From contig PATC01000022.1 in assembly GCA_002712285.1 (NCBI GenBank), positions 1 to 38,226 on the forward strand: a stretch of DNA of 38,226 nucleotides, written 5' to 3'. The stretch is from Methanobacteriota archaeon (GTDB lineage: Archaea; Thermoplasmatota; Poseidoniia; Poseidoniales; Thalassarchaeaceae). A program made the translations under genes and the position numbers. The notes under the pieces are model-generated. The model saw nothing but the letters and a program-made list of their open reading frames with translations. It was not told where the DNA came from and searched no databases. Numbering within the stretch: position 1 is the first letter of the stretch; each line of letters begins with the position of its first letter. Below, one piece after another: positions 1-8,606 of this stretch.

Positions 1-2035
1 ACTCAGACATGAACATCCAATTCTCACCATCCATAGCAACGGTGAGTAAATGCTCACTGGGGTCCTCACCAGCAGCCAGAAGATCAGATCGGACACCATC
101 GAGATAAGACAGGAAGTCAGATACTGCAGCCTCTGGTGTCATAGAACCATACTGGAACGCCACTCGATCGGAGATGACACGGTCACGGAAAATTACGGCT
201 ATCTCACCGCCGGCATCGCCCTCTACAATCCAAGGTGTCGCTAATTGTGTAGCATCATCAACATCGATAGAGCCTCCACCCAACGTCGTAGATTTAGCGA
301 GAATCTCCTCATCGGAGACCATCCATTGAATGCCTACATCAGTTACAGGCTGCACCATCGGTGGAGATACTGCTTGCTCTGAAGGCCACATACCTGTAGG
401 ACGGAAGCCGAGTTCTGCTTCGAATAGATCCATTCCGTTGGTGAGATGTGTACGGACATCGTCTGGCCATGCATCCTTGTTGACACGAATACCATCTTCG
501 AAAGTCCAACCATCCATCATCAGGAGTGGCATAATTGGATGATAGTACGGCGTGGTAGTCAATTCGACTTGTCCGGCTGCCGCAAGTTGGCTGTACATCG
601 GCAAAACATTAGCCATGTGTGAGTGCTGTTGATCGATTACGTAGGTGAGGTCCGCAGGAGTATAATCACGCCCCTTCACAAAGAGATCCATTAGTCCCTG
701 ATCCGTTTGTGATGGACCATTGTATGTTGAAGGATTGTCAAAAAAAGGAGCATATTCACCCTTCACATAGTCAGGAGAGAACTGGAAAAGATACCAGAGA
801 ACTTGGAGATCAAGAAGATCTTGAGCGGGAAGGAGGTCATCATCCATGATTGTAGCAGGTTTCAGATTGTGGAGAGTTACATCGTAGATTTCCTTGTAAC
901 GTATGCTCGCTGGCATAACCCAGGCGTTGGGATCTTCTGCACTGACGTTGTAAATCCACCCACTATTCCAGAATGACTGGAATTGCATTGTATGTAATTC
1001 GAGGTCCGTTGCATTCGGGTATCCTGCAACTGTTCCATCAGGATTGATCGGCCAGTCACGTCGGGCGAAGTCCGTGTGGATATCTGGCGTCTCGTTGCGA
1101 TGATAGTCCACTAACTGCTCAAGGAAAGAAGGTACAAGATTGTAGGTTACTTGAGTGCCAGGATATTGCGAAAGGATACCAGGGGAATCGACATACTCTG
1201 TCATTGCGTGGACGCGAACCCAAGGGAGTTCGTACATCCCTGTGAGCTTATTCTTGTAATATGGTTGATGCTGGTGGAAAACAATTGCAACATTTAGCGC
1301 ATCGTCCTCCTTGTCAATTACATTTGCAGTCTGGATTTCCATCTGATTTGGTGCGCCGCTAAGATTTCTGTCAGATAGATGATACAAATGTGTGAAGGTC
1401 TCAGCTCCGTTGGAAGATGCTGGGTTCAGAGATGGGAAAGAAGTCCAGACATTACCTGCATCCTGCCATTGTGCCCAGATTACGAAATCCACCTGTGTTG
1501 GGTCACCCAAAACTGACCATGGCACCGAGACCTCTGTCACCATATTGTCCGCCCAACCAATATACCGATCACCTGGGAAGGTATGTACATCCGTAGCGGT
1601 GTTCTCCTCATGAGTAGCCGTCCAGCCACTAGACTGGTGAGCCAGGATGGCATGATAGCTAGAATCCTCTAGGACGAATGCATGATCAGCGGCAAAGGGA
1701 AGAACATGAGAGAAACCCCAATCAGAAGAGAGGGATGAACCACCTTCACTTGTATTCAAGTACACGAAAATATCTGCGCCTTCAGTAGATGAAAGGTCGG
1801 TTCCATCCCATCCGAAGGATAGGTGTGTCTGGTTCCATGTAAGATGTAGTGTGACACCATTAGAGTCGGTCCCCATCATTGAGTCTGCGGACCAGTCATT
1901 GAGATTTCCATCGATTACGATGTCTTCTGGAGTTGACGCCGTGACAATTCCTAAGAGGCATGGGCATGTGAAAACGAGAATCATAAAAATAGAGACAAAG
2001 GCCCCTCTACGACCGCCCATAGATACCCCTCTCAT
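1..2035 (-). CDS. Secreted GH57-family glycoside hydrolase (amylopullulanase-like), 3' end truncated by window start; N-terminal CBM9/DOMON-like module
   Basis: Manual reverse-strand translation gives one open frame from ATG at 2035 (alternative 2020) to the window edge: MRGVSMGGRRGAFVSIFMILVFTCPCLLGIVTASTPEDIVIDGNLNDWSAD...VAIVFHQHQPYYKN...GMWPSEQAVSPP...VIFRDRVISDRVAFQY...MDGENWMF. HQHQP, WPSE and FRDxxISD motifs are GH57-like. Not in the ORF track because no stop lies in the window. Confidence 0.85.
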   Translation of the reverse strand, partial: MRGVSMGGRRGAFVSIFMILVFTCPCLLGIVTASTPEDIVIDGNLNDWSADSMMGTDSNGVTLHLTWNQTHLSFGWDGTDLSSTEGADIFVYLNTSEGGSSLSSDWGFSHVLPFAADHAFVLEDSSYHAILAHQSSGWTATHEENTATDVHTFPGDRYIGWADNMVTEVSVPWSVLGDPTQVDFVIWAQWQDAGNVWTSFPSLNPASSNGAETFTHLYHLSDRNLSGAPNQMEIQTANVIDKEDDALNVAIVFHQHQPYYKNKLTGMYELPWVRVHAMTEYVDSPGILSQYPGTQVTYNLVPSFLEQLVDYHRNETPDIHTDFARRDWPINPDGTVAGYPNATDLELHTMQFQSFWNSGWIYNVSAEDPNAWVMPASIRYKEIYDVTLHNLKPATIMDDDLLPAQDLLDLQVLWYLFQFSPDYVKGEYAPFFDNPSTYNGPSQTDQGLMDLFVKGRDYTPADLTYVIDQQHSHMANVLPMYSQLAAAGQVELTTTPYYHPIMPLLMMDGWTFEDGIRVNKDAWPDDVRTHLTNGMDLFEAELGFRPTGMWPSEQAVSPPMVQPVTDVGIQWMVSDEEILAKSTTLGGGSIDVDDATQLATPWIVEGDAGGEIAVIFRDRVISDRVAFQYGSMTPEAAVSDFLSYLDGVRSDLLAAGEDPSEHLLTVAMDGENWMFMSE

Positions 2036-2144
2036 GTATCGAGGATATGATTTTCACCCGATATCCACCCTTCTCAGGCTGTAGGATGAATTATATGACT
2101 CAGGAAGCGGATGGGGTTGCTCCGATGGGAGGTGTGTTACGCCG

Positions 2145-3779
2145 ATGACAATCGTATATTTGACCGCAGAGATTGGACTCAAGTCCGACCTCCATACGTA
2201 TTCTGGAGGATTGGGCGTCCTCGCAGGAGACCACGTCAAATCAGCTGCAGATGCAGGAATCGACCTGGTCGCAGTGACTCTTCTCTACCGGCAAGGATAC
2301 AGTGAGCAACACCTCGATGATGACGGAATACAGACTGAATCATACAGAGATATTGACCCAGCACAACACTTAGAGGATACTGGTATCGAGATTACCCTAC
2401 CACTCGACGGGATACAAATCCAATCTCGACTATGGAAGATGGTAGTAGAGGGTGTTAATGGATCAAAAGTGGATGTCATCTTCCTCGATACAAGACACCC
2501 TGAGAATCCTGAAAGATTTGCCAATCTAGGTGAACGCCTCTACGGGGGCGATGATTCAACGCGTATTCGGCAAGAATACCTCTTAGGAGTGGGAGGAATT
2601 CATGCGCTCGATGCGCTTGAAATCGAAATCGATGGTTTACACCTCAACGAAGGACATTGTACATTCGCAGCTCTTGAGATGCTAAACCGTGGCTGGTCTC
2701 GTGAAGAACTCAAACAAAGGACACTCTTCACGACTCACACGCCGGTTCCGGCAGGTCATGACCGCTTCACATGGCACGCAGTTGAGGAAGTCCTCGGTGA
2801 TTTACTGCCAGACGATGTCAGAGATATCGCGAACAGTGGGGACACCTGTTCGATGAGTCATCTCGGTATTGGACTCTGTGGGTCCACTAACGCCGTATCG
2901 AAACTCAATGCTGAGGTTGCCTCCGAGATGTTCCATGGAACTAGAATTCATCCGATTACGAATGGTATCCACCATACTACGTGGACTAGTACCGCAACTG
3001 CAAATCTGTTTGATGAACAAATTCAGGGTTGGCGAAGTAATCCAGAACGAGTTCGAGAGGCTTTCGACATTCCTGCAGATGCATTGAGGATGGCCCGTGA
3101 GAAGAATCGCTCATTTCTACGACAAATGGTGGAAGAACGCACCGGCGTAATTCTTGATCCAGAGCGACTCACCATCGGTTTTGCACGACGCTTTGCGACC
3201 TACAAAAGAGCAAATCTCGTGTTTTCCAACCTTGCACGACTGCGCACGATAGGTGCAGGTCGTATCCAGTTCGTGTTCTCAGGGAAGGCCCATCCTCGAG
3301 ATGAAGGTGGGAAAAACCTGATTCGACAAATCTTCGAAGGTGCTCAAGAACTGCGTGATGAGATCCCGGTTGCATTCCTTCAGGACTATTCGATGGAAAT
3401 TGGTCGGGCGATGACAGGGGGAGTAGATGTATGGCTCAATAATCCAATTCGGCCAATGGAGGCCTCTGGAACAAGTGGAATGAAGGCTGCTATGAATGGT
3501 GTTCCAAATCTCAGCATCCTAGATGGATGGTGGCCTGAGGCCTGTATTCATGGAGTAAATGGCTGGGCTATTGGGGACTCAGAAGGCGAGCGTGACGATG
3601 AGAGAGATGCAAACGCTCTGTATCGAATCCTCGAACAAGACGTTCTACCTGTTTGGGAAAACGACCGAGACAGATGGACGAGTATTATGTTGGCTTCGAT
3701 GGTTGCTAGTGCGGGATTCACAGGGGCTCGGATGATTCAAGACTACATCAGATTCTACGACGATTTTAGGACGGACTGA
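2145..3779 (+). CDS. glgP: Alpha-glucan (maltodextrin/glycogen) phosphorylase, GT35, short archaeal form
   Basis: 544 aa; MTIVYLTAEIGLKSDLHTYSGGLGVLAGDHVKSAADAG, FARRFATYKRANL, RPMEASGTSGMKAAMNGVPNLSILDGWWPEA are characteristic of GT35/GlgP. Confidence 0.93.
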   Translation: MTIVYLTAEIGLKSDLHTYSGGLGVLAGDHVKSAADAGIDLVAVTLLYRQGYSEQHLDDDGIQTESYRDIDPAQHLEDTGIEITLPLDGIQIQSRLWKMVVEGVNGSKVDVIFLDTRHPENPERFANLGERLYGGDDSTRIRQEYLLGVGGIHALDALEIEIDGLHLNEGHCTFAALEMLNRGWSREELKQRTLFTTHTPVPAGHDRFTWHAVEEVLGDLLPDDVRDIANSGDTCSMSHLGIGLCGSTNAVSKLNAEVASEMFHGTRIHPITNGIHHTTWTSTATANLFDEQIQGWRSNPERVREAFDIPADALRMAREKNRSFLRQMVEERTGVILDPERLTIGFARRFATYKRANLVFSNLARLRTIGAGRIQFVFSGKAHPRDEGGKNLIRQIFEGAQELRDEIPVAFLQDYSMEIGRAMTGGVDVWLNNPIRPMEASGTSGMKAAMNGVPNLSILDGWWPEACIHGVNGWAIGDSEGERDDERDANALYRILEQDVLPVWENDRDRWTSIMLASMVASAGFTGARMIQDYIRFYDDFRTD

Positions 3780-3783
3780 GAGG

Positions 3784-5067
3784 ATGCCCTCGGCCAATCT
3801 AAATCGCAACCTAGGCATCCTATGTCACATAACTAGCCTCCCAAATCCGCACCTTGGCAGAGATGGAGCAATCCGATTTCTTGATGTCGTTGATGACATT
3901 GGAGCATCAGTCTGGCAGATGCTTCCGATCCATCCTCCAGACTCCCACGGATCGCCTTACTCATCTTCATCGGCATTCGCTGGCTGGAGTGGTCTCATCG
4001 ATGCTGATTTAGTAGATTCAGTTAGCCAAGATGAGGTGGATGAATTCCTCAATGAACAGCAATCATGGATTCATGATTACGCGACTTTTCGAGTTCTGAA
4101 GGAGAGATTCAACGAGGCGGCATGGACAGATTGGCCAGATGAATGCAGGAACCGGAGCGTAATCAACCTCGACTCAAATGAGACTATCCGATTCAACGAG
4201 ATTATCGAGGAACAGGTAAGATTCCATCAGAATTGGTTGTGTCTCCGTGAAGCGGCGATGAAGAAGAGTATCCAACTCTACGGAGATGTTCCCTTCTTTG
4301 TATCTCATGACTCCGCTGATGTCTGGGCAGCGCCTCATCGATTCTGTCTCGATACGTTCGGCAAACCGACTCACGTCTCAGGTGTACCACCGGACTATTT
4401 CTCAAAAACAGGGCAACGATGGGGGACGCCACTATACCATTGGGAAGCTCACCGTGACGACGGATTTGCTTGGTGGAAGAACCGTATGAAACGGATGTTC
4501 GAACTCTTCGATCTCGTCCGTATAGATCACTTCCGTGCATTCGAGGCCGCATGGTCGATACCAGTGCAACATCCTACAGCAGAGCATGGCCAATGGAAAG
4601 AAGGACCGGGGGACGAACTTCTTCAGAAAATTGTCGAGGTATGTCCCTCCGGAATCATTGCAGAAGATCTCGGAATTATTCCAAAGTCGATACATGATAT
4701 GAGGAAGCGTCATTCAATTCCAGGCATGGCGGTACTCCAATTCTCGAACGAGGACCCGGGTAATCCCCATCACCCGGACAATCATCGCAAGGATACCGTA
4801 GTCTATACTGGCACTCATGACAACAATACCACTGTTGGCTGGGGGAATATCCCGGTTGAAGACATGATTATCTCGGCAATGACATCTCCTGCAGGGCTTT
4901 GCGTTATCCCTATTCAAGACGTCCTTCAATTGGGTTCTGAAGCAAGGATGAACACCCCCGGAACGACGGAAGGCAACTGGTGCTGGACATTTGAGTGGAA
5001 GGATTTGGAATCAATGCCAGTTGATTGGTTCAGAGAGAACGCTACTCGACTTCGACCAAGGACCTAA
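3784..5067 (+). CDS. malQ: 4-alpha-glucanotransferase (GH77, amylomaltase)
   Basis: 427 aa; HITSLPNPHLGRDGA, DVPFFVSHDSADVWA, VSGVPPDYFSKTGQRWGTPLYHWEAH, VRIDHFRAFEAAW, IIAEDLGIIP, YTGTHDNNTTVGW. Starts 4 nt after the glgP stop. Confidence 0.92.
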   Translation: MPSANLNRNLGILCHITSLPNPHLGRDGAIRFLDVVDDIGASVWQMLPIHPPDSHGSPYSSSSAFAGWSGLIDADLVDSVSQDEVDEFLNEQQSWIHDYATFRVLKERFNEAAWTDWPDECRNRSVINLDSNETIRFNEIIEEQVRFHQNWLCLREAAMKKSIQLYGDVPFFVSHDSADVWAAPHRFCLDTFGKPTHVSGVPPDYFSKTGQRWGTPLYHWEAHRDDGFAWWKNRMKRMFELFDLVRIDHFRAFEAAWSIPVQHPTAEHGQWKEGPGDELLQKIVEVCPSGIIAEDLGIIPKSIHDMRKRHSIPGMAVLQFSNEDPGNPHHPDNHRKDTVVYTGTHDNNTTVGWGNIPVEDMIISAMTSPAGLCVIPIQDVLQLGSEARMNTPGTTEGNWCWTFEWKDLESMPVDWFRENATRLRPRT

Positions 5068-7826
5068 TTACGCCGTGCCATCATTGCAAACGAACTCAGA
5101 AGTAAGAACATGCCAATACTTCCAATCAGAATTAATCGTGTACTCTGCGACATCCCTCCCGCAGATTCATCATCATTGGTAGAATTAGGAGGATCTGTTT
5201 CAATGGGTATGTTTGGGGTAATACCTCCGTCGGTGCTACCATCTCCATCTGGTTCTTCAGGGCAAGAGCAATCTGAGGGATCTCTTGATGAGCCATCCCA
5301 GCAAATATCAGTCGGACATACAATAGAATCAGGGTTATTCGTAGAGTTGGTCTCATTATTGGTCCCATTTTGTAAATCCGAATCAGTTGTATTGGAATCA
5401 TTGCCTTGAACCGGTTGTGTGCTAGGGTACTCACAGGATCCATCATCAAACTCTGCATTCTCATTGTAATTCGTTGCATTGAGGTCAGTACAACCCTCAA
5501 TCTGCTGGACGGGATATGTGCATGAACCATCGTCTTCTTCGGCCAATGGATCATGATTCGTTGCATTCAGATCTGTGCAACCTTGGACTGGATCGGGTTC
5601 AGGGAATGTGCATGTACCGTCATCCACCTCTGCCGTCGGATCGTAGTTATCTGCGCTAGAATCTGTGCATCCTTGGATTGGTTCTGGCTCGGGCTCAGGA
5701 TCTACTGTTGCAGTCTCATTCGTGAGTATAGTCACACTATGCGAAGTCAGATTAAGCATGGTGGTTCCATTCTCAATACCGCCATCACCGAATATTGTGA
5801 GATGATCGACGAATAATGAACCAACATCAATAGATGCATCTGTAGTTCCACGATTCAAGGCAACAAGGCTTGATTGTTCGCCAATCGATCGTTGGTAGAC
5901 AACTATGTCCGAGGAGTTGTGAATAGATACGTAACTGCCACGACGAAGGGAATCTAACTCCGACCTCAGAAGTCCAAGTTGACTGATGTTCTCAAGAAGG
6001 CCTCGCTCGCGGTCATTCTGAGTAGAATTATCCCGCCACATGTGACGGTTATCCGGATCGGCACCGCCAAACTCTCCGTATTCATCGCCCATATAGATCA
6101 TCGGTGCACCAGGAGTAGTCAGCAGCCATCCGTGAGCTTGTAATGAAGCCCGATATGGATCATCTGTTCCAGGCTGTCCAGGAAGGCCTTGCTCGACCCA
6201 CTGATTCCATTCATCTGCAGTCCCAGGGTCTGCTCTCGAAGCGAAACGAGAGACATCGTGACTTCCGACAAAGGGAACCATCACGGCGCCTTCTGTGTAC
6301 TGATCCTGACTTCGGGCCGTCCAATAATCAAGGTGGATGTAGTCATCCTGACCTGTTGCGAACACTCGGTCTGAAGTCGCATGGTACAACACGAAATCTG
6401 CCTGACCATCGAGAGCATTTGGACCAATATACTGGTTGATGGTATTGTATTGCTCTGAGTTTGAAGCGAGATCGTGTCCCGACCACCCCATCGCAGTTTC
6501 ACCCTTAAGGTAGATATCCGTGCCAGCTGTCTCAAATCGTTCATTGATTCTAACTGCGAGATTGGTAATTGCAAGATCATCGACATGCTTCACAGCATCA
6601 ATTCGCCCGCCATCAAGATCGAAGGTTTCAATCCACCATAGAACATCTTCAATCATCTGCTCAGACGCATTTCTTTCCTTCCAATCTACATCTGGCATGT
6701 AGTCTCGGAACAGACATTCAAGACGATGCTCGGTCCAATCACACCCCGGCTCACCGCAAATACATCCCTCGTTAAACCAATCTGGGTGATCGACATGATA
6801 CGGATGATCTTCATGGACATGATTCACTACAAAGTCACCCATTACACGAATCCCTGCATCATGAGCAGCATCAACGAGAGCATGGAGATTTTCTTCCGTG
6901 CCAATACGAGGATCGATGCTCCTCGGTTCAACAGGCCAGTATCCGTGATAGGCAGAAACTTGGTGTATGCTATCGGCAGCAAGTCCTGTTCTATTTGCAC
7001 CTTCGTTGAATGGGGTAAGCCAGAGAGCATTGACCCCGAGATTAGTGAAATAGCCTGATTGAATCTGCTGTGTTACTCCCTCAAGATCACCACCCATCCA
7101 GTCTGCACCTTGAGCCGCCTCTGATATCGCAACGGGATCATTGGAAGTATTTCCGTTCACGAATCGATCGGTCATCACCATGTAGATTATAGCATCATCC
7201 CACACAAATTCTGCGCCTTCACCTATCCAAAAAGGTAGGAGAAGATCGTCAGCAGGAACCCCTGAGGAATCAGTCCCCTCAATGTGGATCGTATGCTTGC
7301 CATCTTCCAACCCACTCAAGTCGAGGACCCAAGACCAGTTTCCCTCGTACCACGTAGAACCAGAAAGACCTGAAGGTGTGCCTGAAGGTGCATCCCCTCC
7401 GGACCCTGCATGCCACTCAACTGTGAGAATTTGATTCTCAATCGAATGAGTGTACATCGGCCGAGTGTCATTTTCTACCCGTGCAATACTGTTCTCAAAA
7501 GAATCACAATATCCGGTGTAAGGATTCACTGGATCCATTATCCAATTTTCATCAATAACGAACTTGTAGCAATAGTGACCATGTTCAAGATCTACCCCTA
7601 CAGTCCAGTTTCCGGGGGTCTCTTCAATCAACGACGTGCCTGTAGTCCAATTATTCCATTCACCCATTACCTCGACGGTTGTAGCTGAACCCTGCCAAGA
7701 GAAGGGATGGGTTGAATCGCGCTGACGGACAATGGAACGGCCATCAGAATCACCCGACACGAGGATTCCGAGAGAGGAAAAAAGAAGGATAGAAAGCACC
7801 GAGAAAGCCAGTGCTCGTGATCTCAT
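5064..7826 (-). CDS. Secreted, C-terminally membrane-anchored alpha-amylase (GH13) with CBM48/20-like starch-binding N-terminus and three Cys/Asp-rich C-terminal repeats
   Basis: MRSRALAFSVLSILLFSSLGILVSG signal peptide; FSWQGSATTVEVMGEWNNWT..NWTVGVDLEHGHYCYKFVID starch-binding-like; GH13 motifs DFVVNH, GGRIDAVKHV, KGETAMG, FVGSHDVSRF; QGCTDxxAxNYDPxAExDDGSC repeats; C-terminal TM LILIGSIGMFLLLSSFAMMARRN. The ORF track starts at 7886, but the ATG at 7826 gives the signal peptide and an ATGA overlap with malK. Confidence 0.92.
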   Translation of the reverse strand: MRSRALAFSVLSILLFSSLGILVSGDSDGRSIVRQRDSTHPFSWQGSATTVEVMGEWNNWTTGTSLIEETPGNWTVGVDLEHGHYCYKFVIDENWIMDPVNPYTGYCDSFENSIARVENDTRPMYTHSIENQILTVEWHAGSGGDAPSGTPSGLSGSTWYEGNWSWVLDLSGLEDGKHTIHIEGTDSSGVPADDLLLPFWIGEGAEFVWDDAIIYMVMTDRFVNGNTSNDPVAISEAAQGADWMGGDLEGVTQQIQSGYFTNLGVNALWLTPFNEGANRTGLAADSIHQVSAYHGYWPVEPRSIDPRIGTEENLHALVDAAHDAGIRVMGDFVVNHVHEDHPYHVDHPDWFNEGCICGEPGCDWTEHRLECLFRDYMPDVDWKERNASEQMIEDVLWWIETFDLDGGRIDAVKHVDDLAITNLAVRINERFETAGTDIYLKGETAMGWSGHDLASNSEQYNTINQYIGPNALDGQADFVLYHATSDRVFATGQDDYIHLDYWTARSQDQYTEGAVMVPFVGSHDVSRFASRADPGTADEWNQWVEQGLPGQPGTDDPYRASLQAHGWLLTTPGAPMIYMGDEYGEFGGADPDNRHMWRDNSTQNDRERGLLENISQLGLLRSELDSLRRGSYVSIHNSSDIVVYQRSIGEQSSLVALNRGTTDASIDVGSLFVDHLTIFGDGGIENGTTMLNLTSHSVTILTNETATVDPEPEPEPIQGCTDSSADNYDPTAEVDDGTCTFPEPDPVQGCTDLNATNHDPLAEEDDGSCTYPVQQIEGCTDLNATNYNENAEFDDGSCEYPSTQPVQGNDSNTTDSDLQNGTNNETNSTNNPDSIVCPTDICWDGSSRDPSDCSCPEEPDGDGSTDGGITPNIPIETDPPNSTNDDESAGGMSQSTRLILIGSIGMFLLLSSFAMMARRN

Positions 7827-8602
7827 TCTTCTTCGCCCCCAAACAGTTCGTTCGCCGTCTCTACTATGTCGTTCAGGTGAGCACATAGGAATCCTTCGAT
7901 GAACGGATTCACCGGATTCCTGTAGACATCCATTGGCGGACCATGCTGCTGAAGCACGCCCTCATTGAGTACTGCTATACGATCTGCAAGTGTCATTGCC
8001 TCAATCTGATCATGGGTGACGTAGACTGTCGTCATCCCTAGTTCATCGTGTAAACGACGAATTTCGACCCGCATCTGTTGCCGCAGTTCAGCGTCGAGAT
8101 TTGAAAGGGGTTCATCCATCAACAATACCTTTGGTTTCTTGATAAGCGCACGGCCAAGGGCGACTCGTTGACGTTGCCCCCCAGACAACTGCTTGGGCTT
8201 CTTTTCCAATTCCGCAGTGATACCTAGTAAATCCGCCGTTTCACCAACACGCCACTGAATCTCATCATCTTCAGGTCGGTCATCGCCCTTCAGCATCCTG
8301 AGGCCGAATGATAGGTTGTCCGCGATTGTCATGTGAGGATATAATGCGTAGGATTGGAACACCATCCCAATCCCTCGGGCACCAGGGGGGAGATCATTGA
8401 CGCGAGCATTTCCAATCATTACATCACCCTCAGTTACCTCCTCAAGACCTGCGAGCATACGCAAGGTTGTGGATTTCCCACAACCAGACGGTCCGAGTAG
8501 TACGAGAAATTCGCCATCCTCAATCTCAAGATTAAGCCCGTCCACGGCTGTGAAGCCATTTTCATATCGTTTCGTCACTCTTCTGTAAGTTACATTGACC
8601 AT
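7823..8602 (-). CDS. malK: ABC transporter ATP-binding protein, MalK/MsmK-type, short form lacking most of the C-terminal regulatory domain
   Basis: 259 aa; Walker A GPSGCGKST, LSGGQRQRVALGRAL, Walker B VLLMDEPLSNLDA, TVYVTHDQIEAMTLADRIAV, then QQHGPPMDVYRNPVNPFIEGFLCAHLNDIVETANELFGGEEE*. Confidence 0.92.
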   Translation of the reverse strand: MVNVTYRRVTKRYENGFTAVDGLNLEIEDGEFLVLLGPSGCGKSTTLRMLAGLEEVTEGDVMIGNARVNDLPPGARGIGMVFQSYALYPHMTIADNLSFGLRMLKGDDRPEDDEIQWRVGETADLLGITAELEKKPKQLSGGQRQRVALGRALIKKPKVLLMDEPLSNLDAELRQQMRVEIRRLHDELGMTTVYVTHDQIEAMTLADRIAVLNEGVLQQHGPPMDVYRNPVNPFIEGFLCAHLNDIVETANELFGGEEE

Positions 8603-8606
8603 TCAA

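Noticed and set aside
50-2305. Small plus- and minus-strand ORFs listed in the track over 50-2305
   Set aside because: They lie within the partial GH57 gene (reverse strand, not listed because its stop is outside the window) or within the GH57/glgP gap and glgP 5' end.
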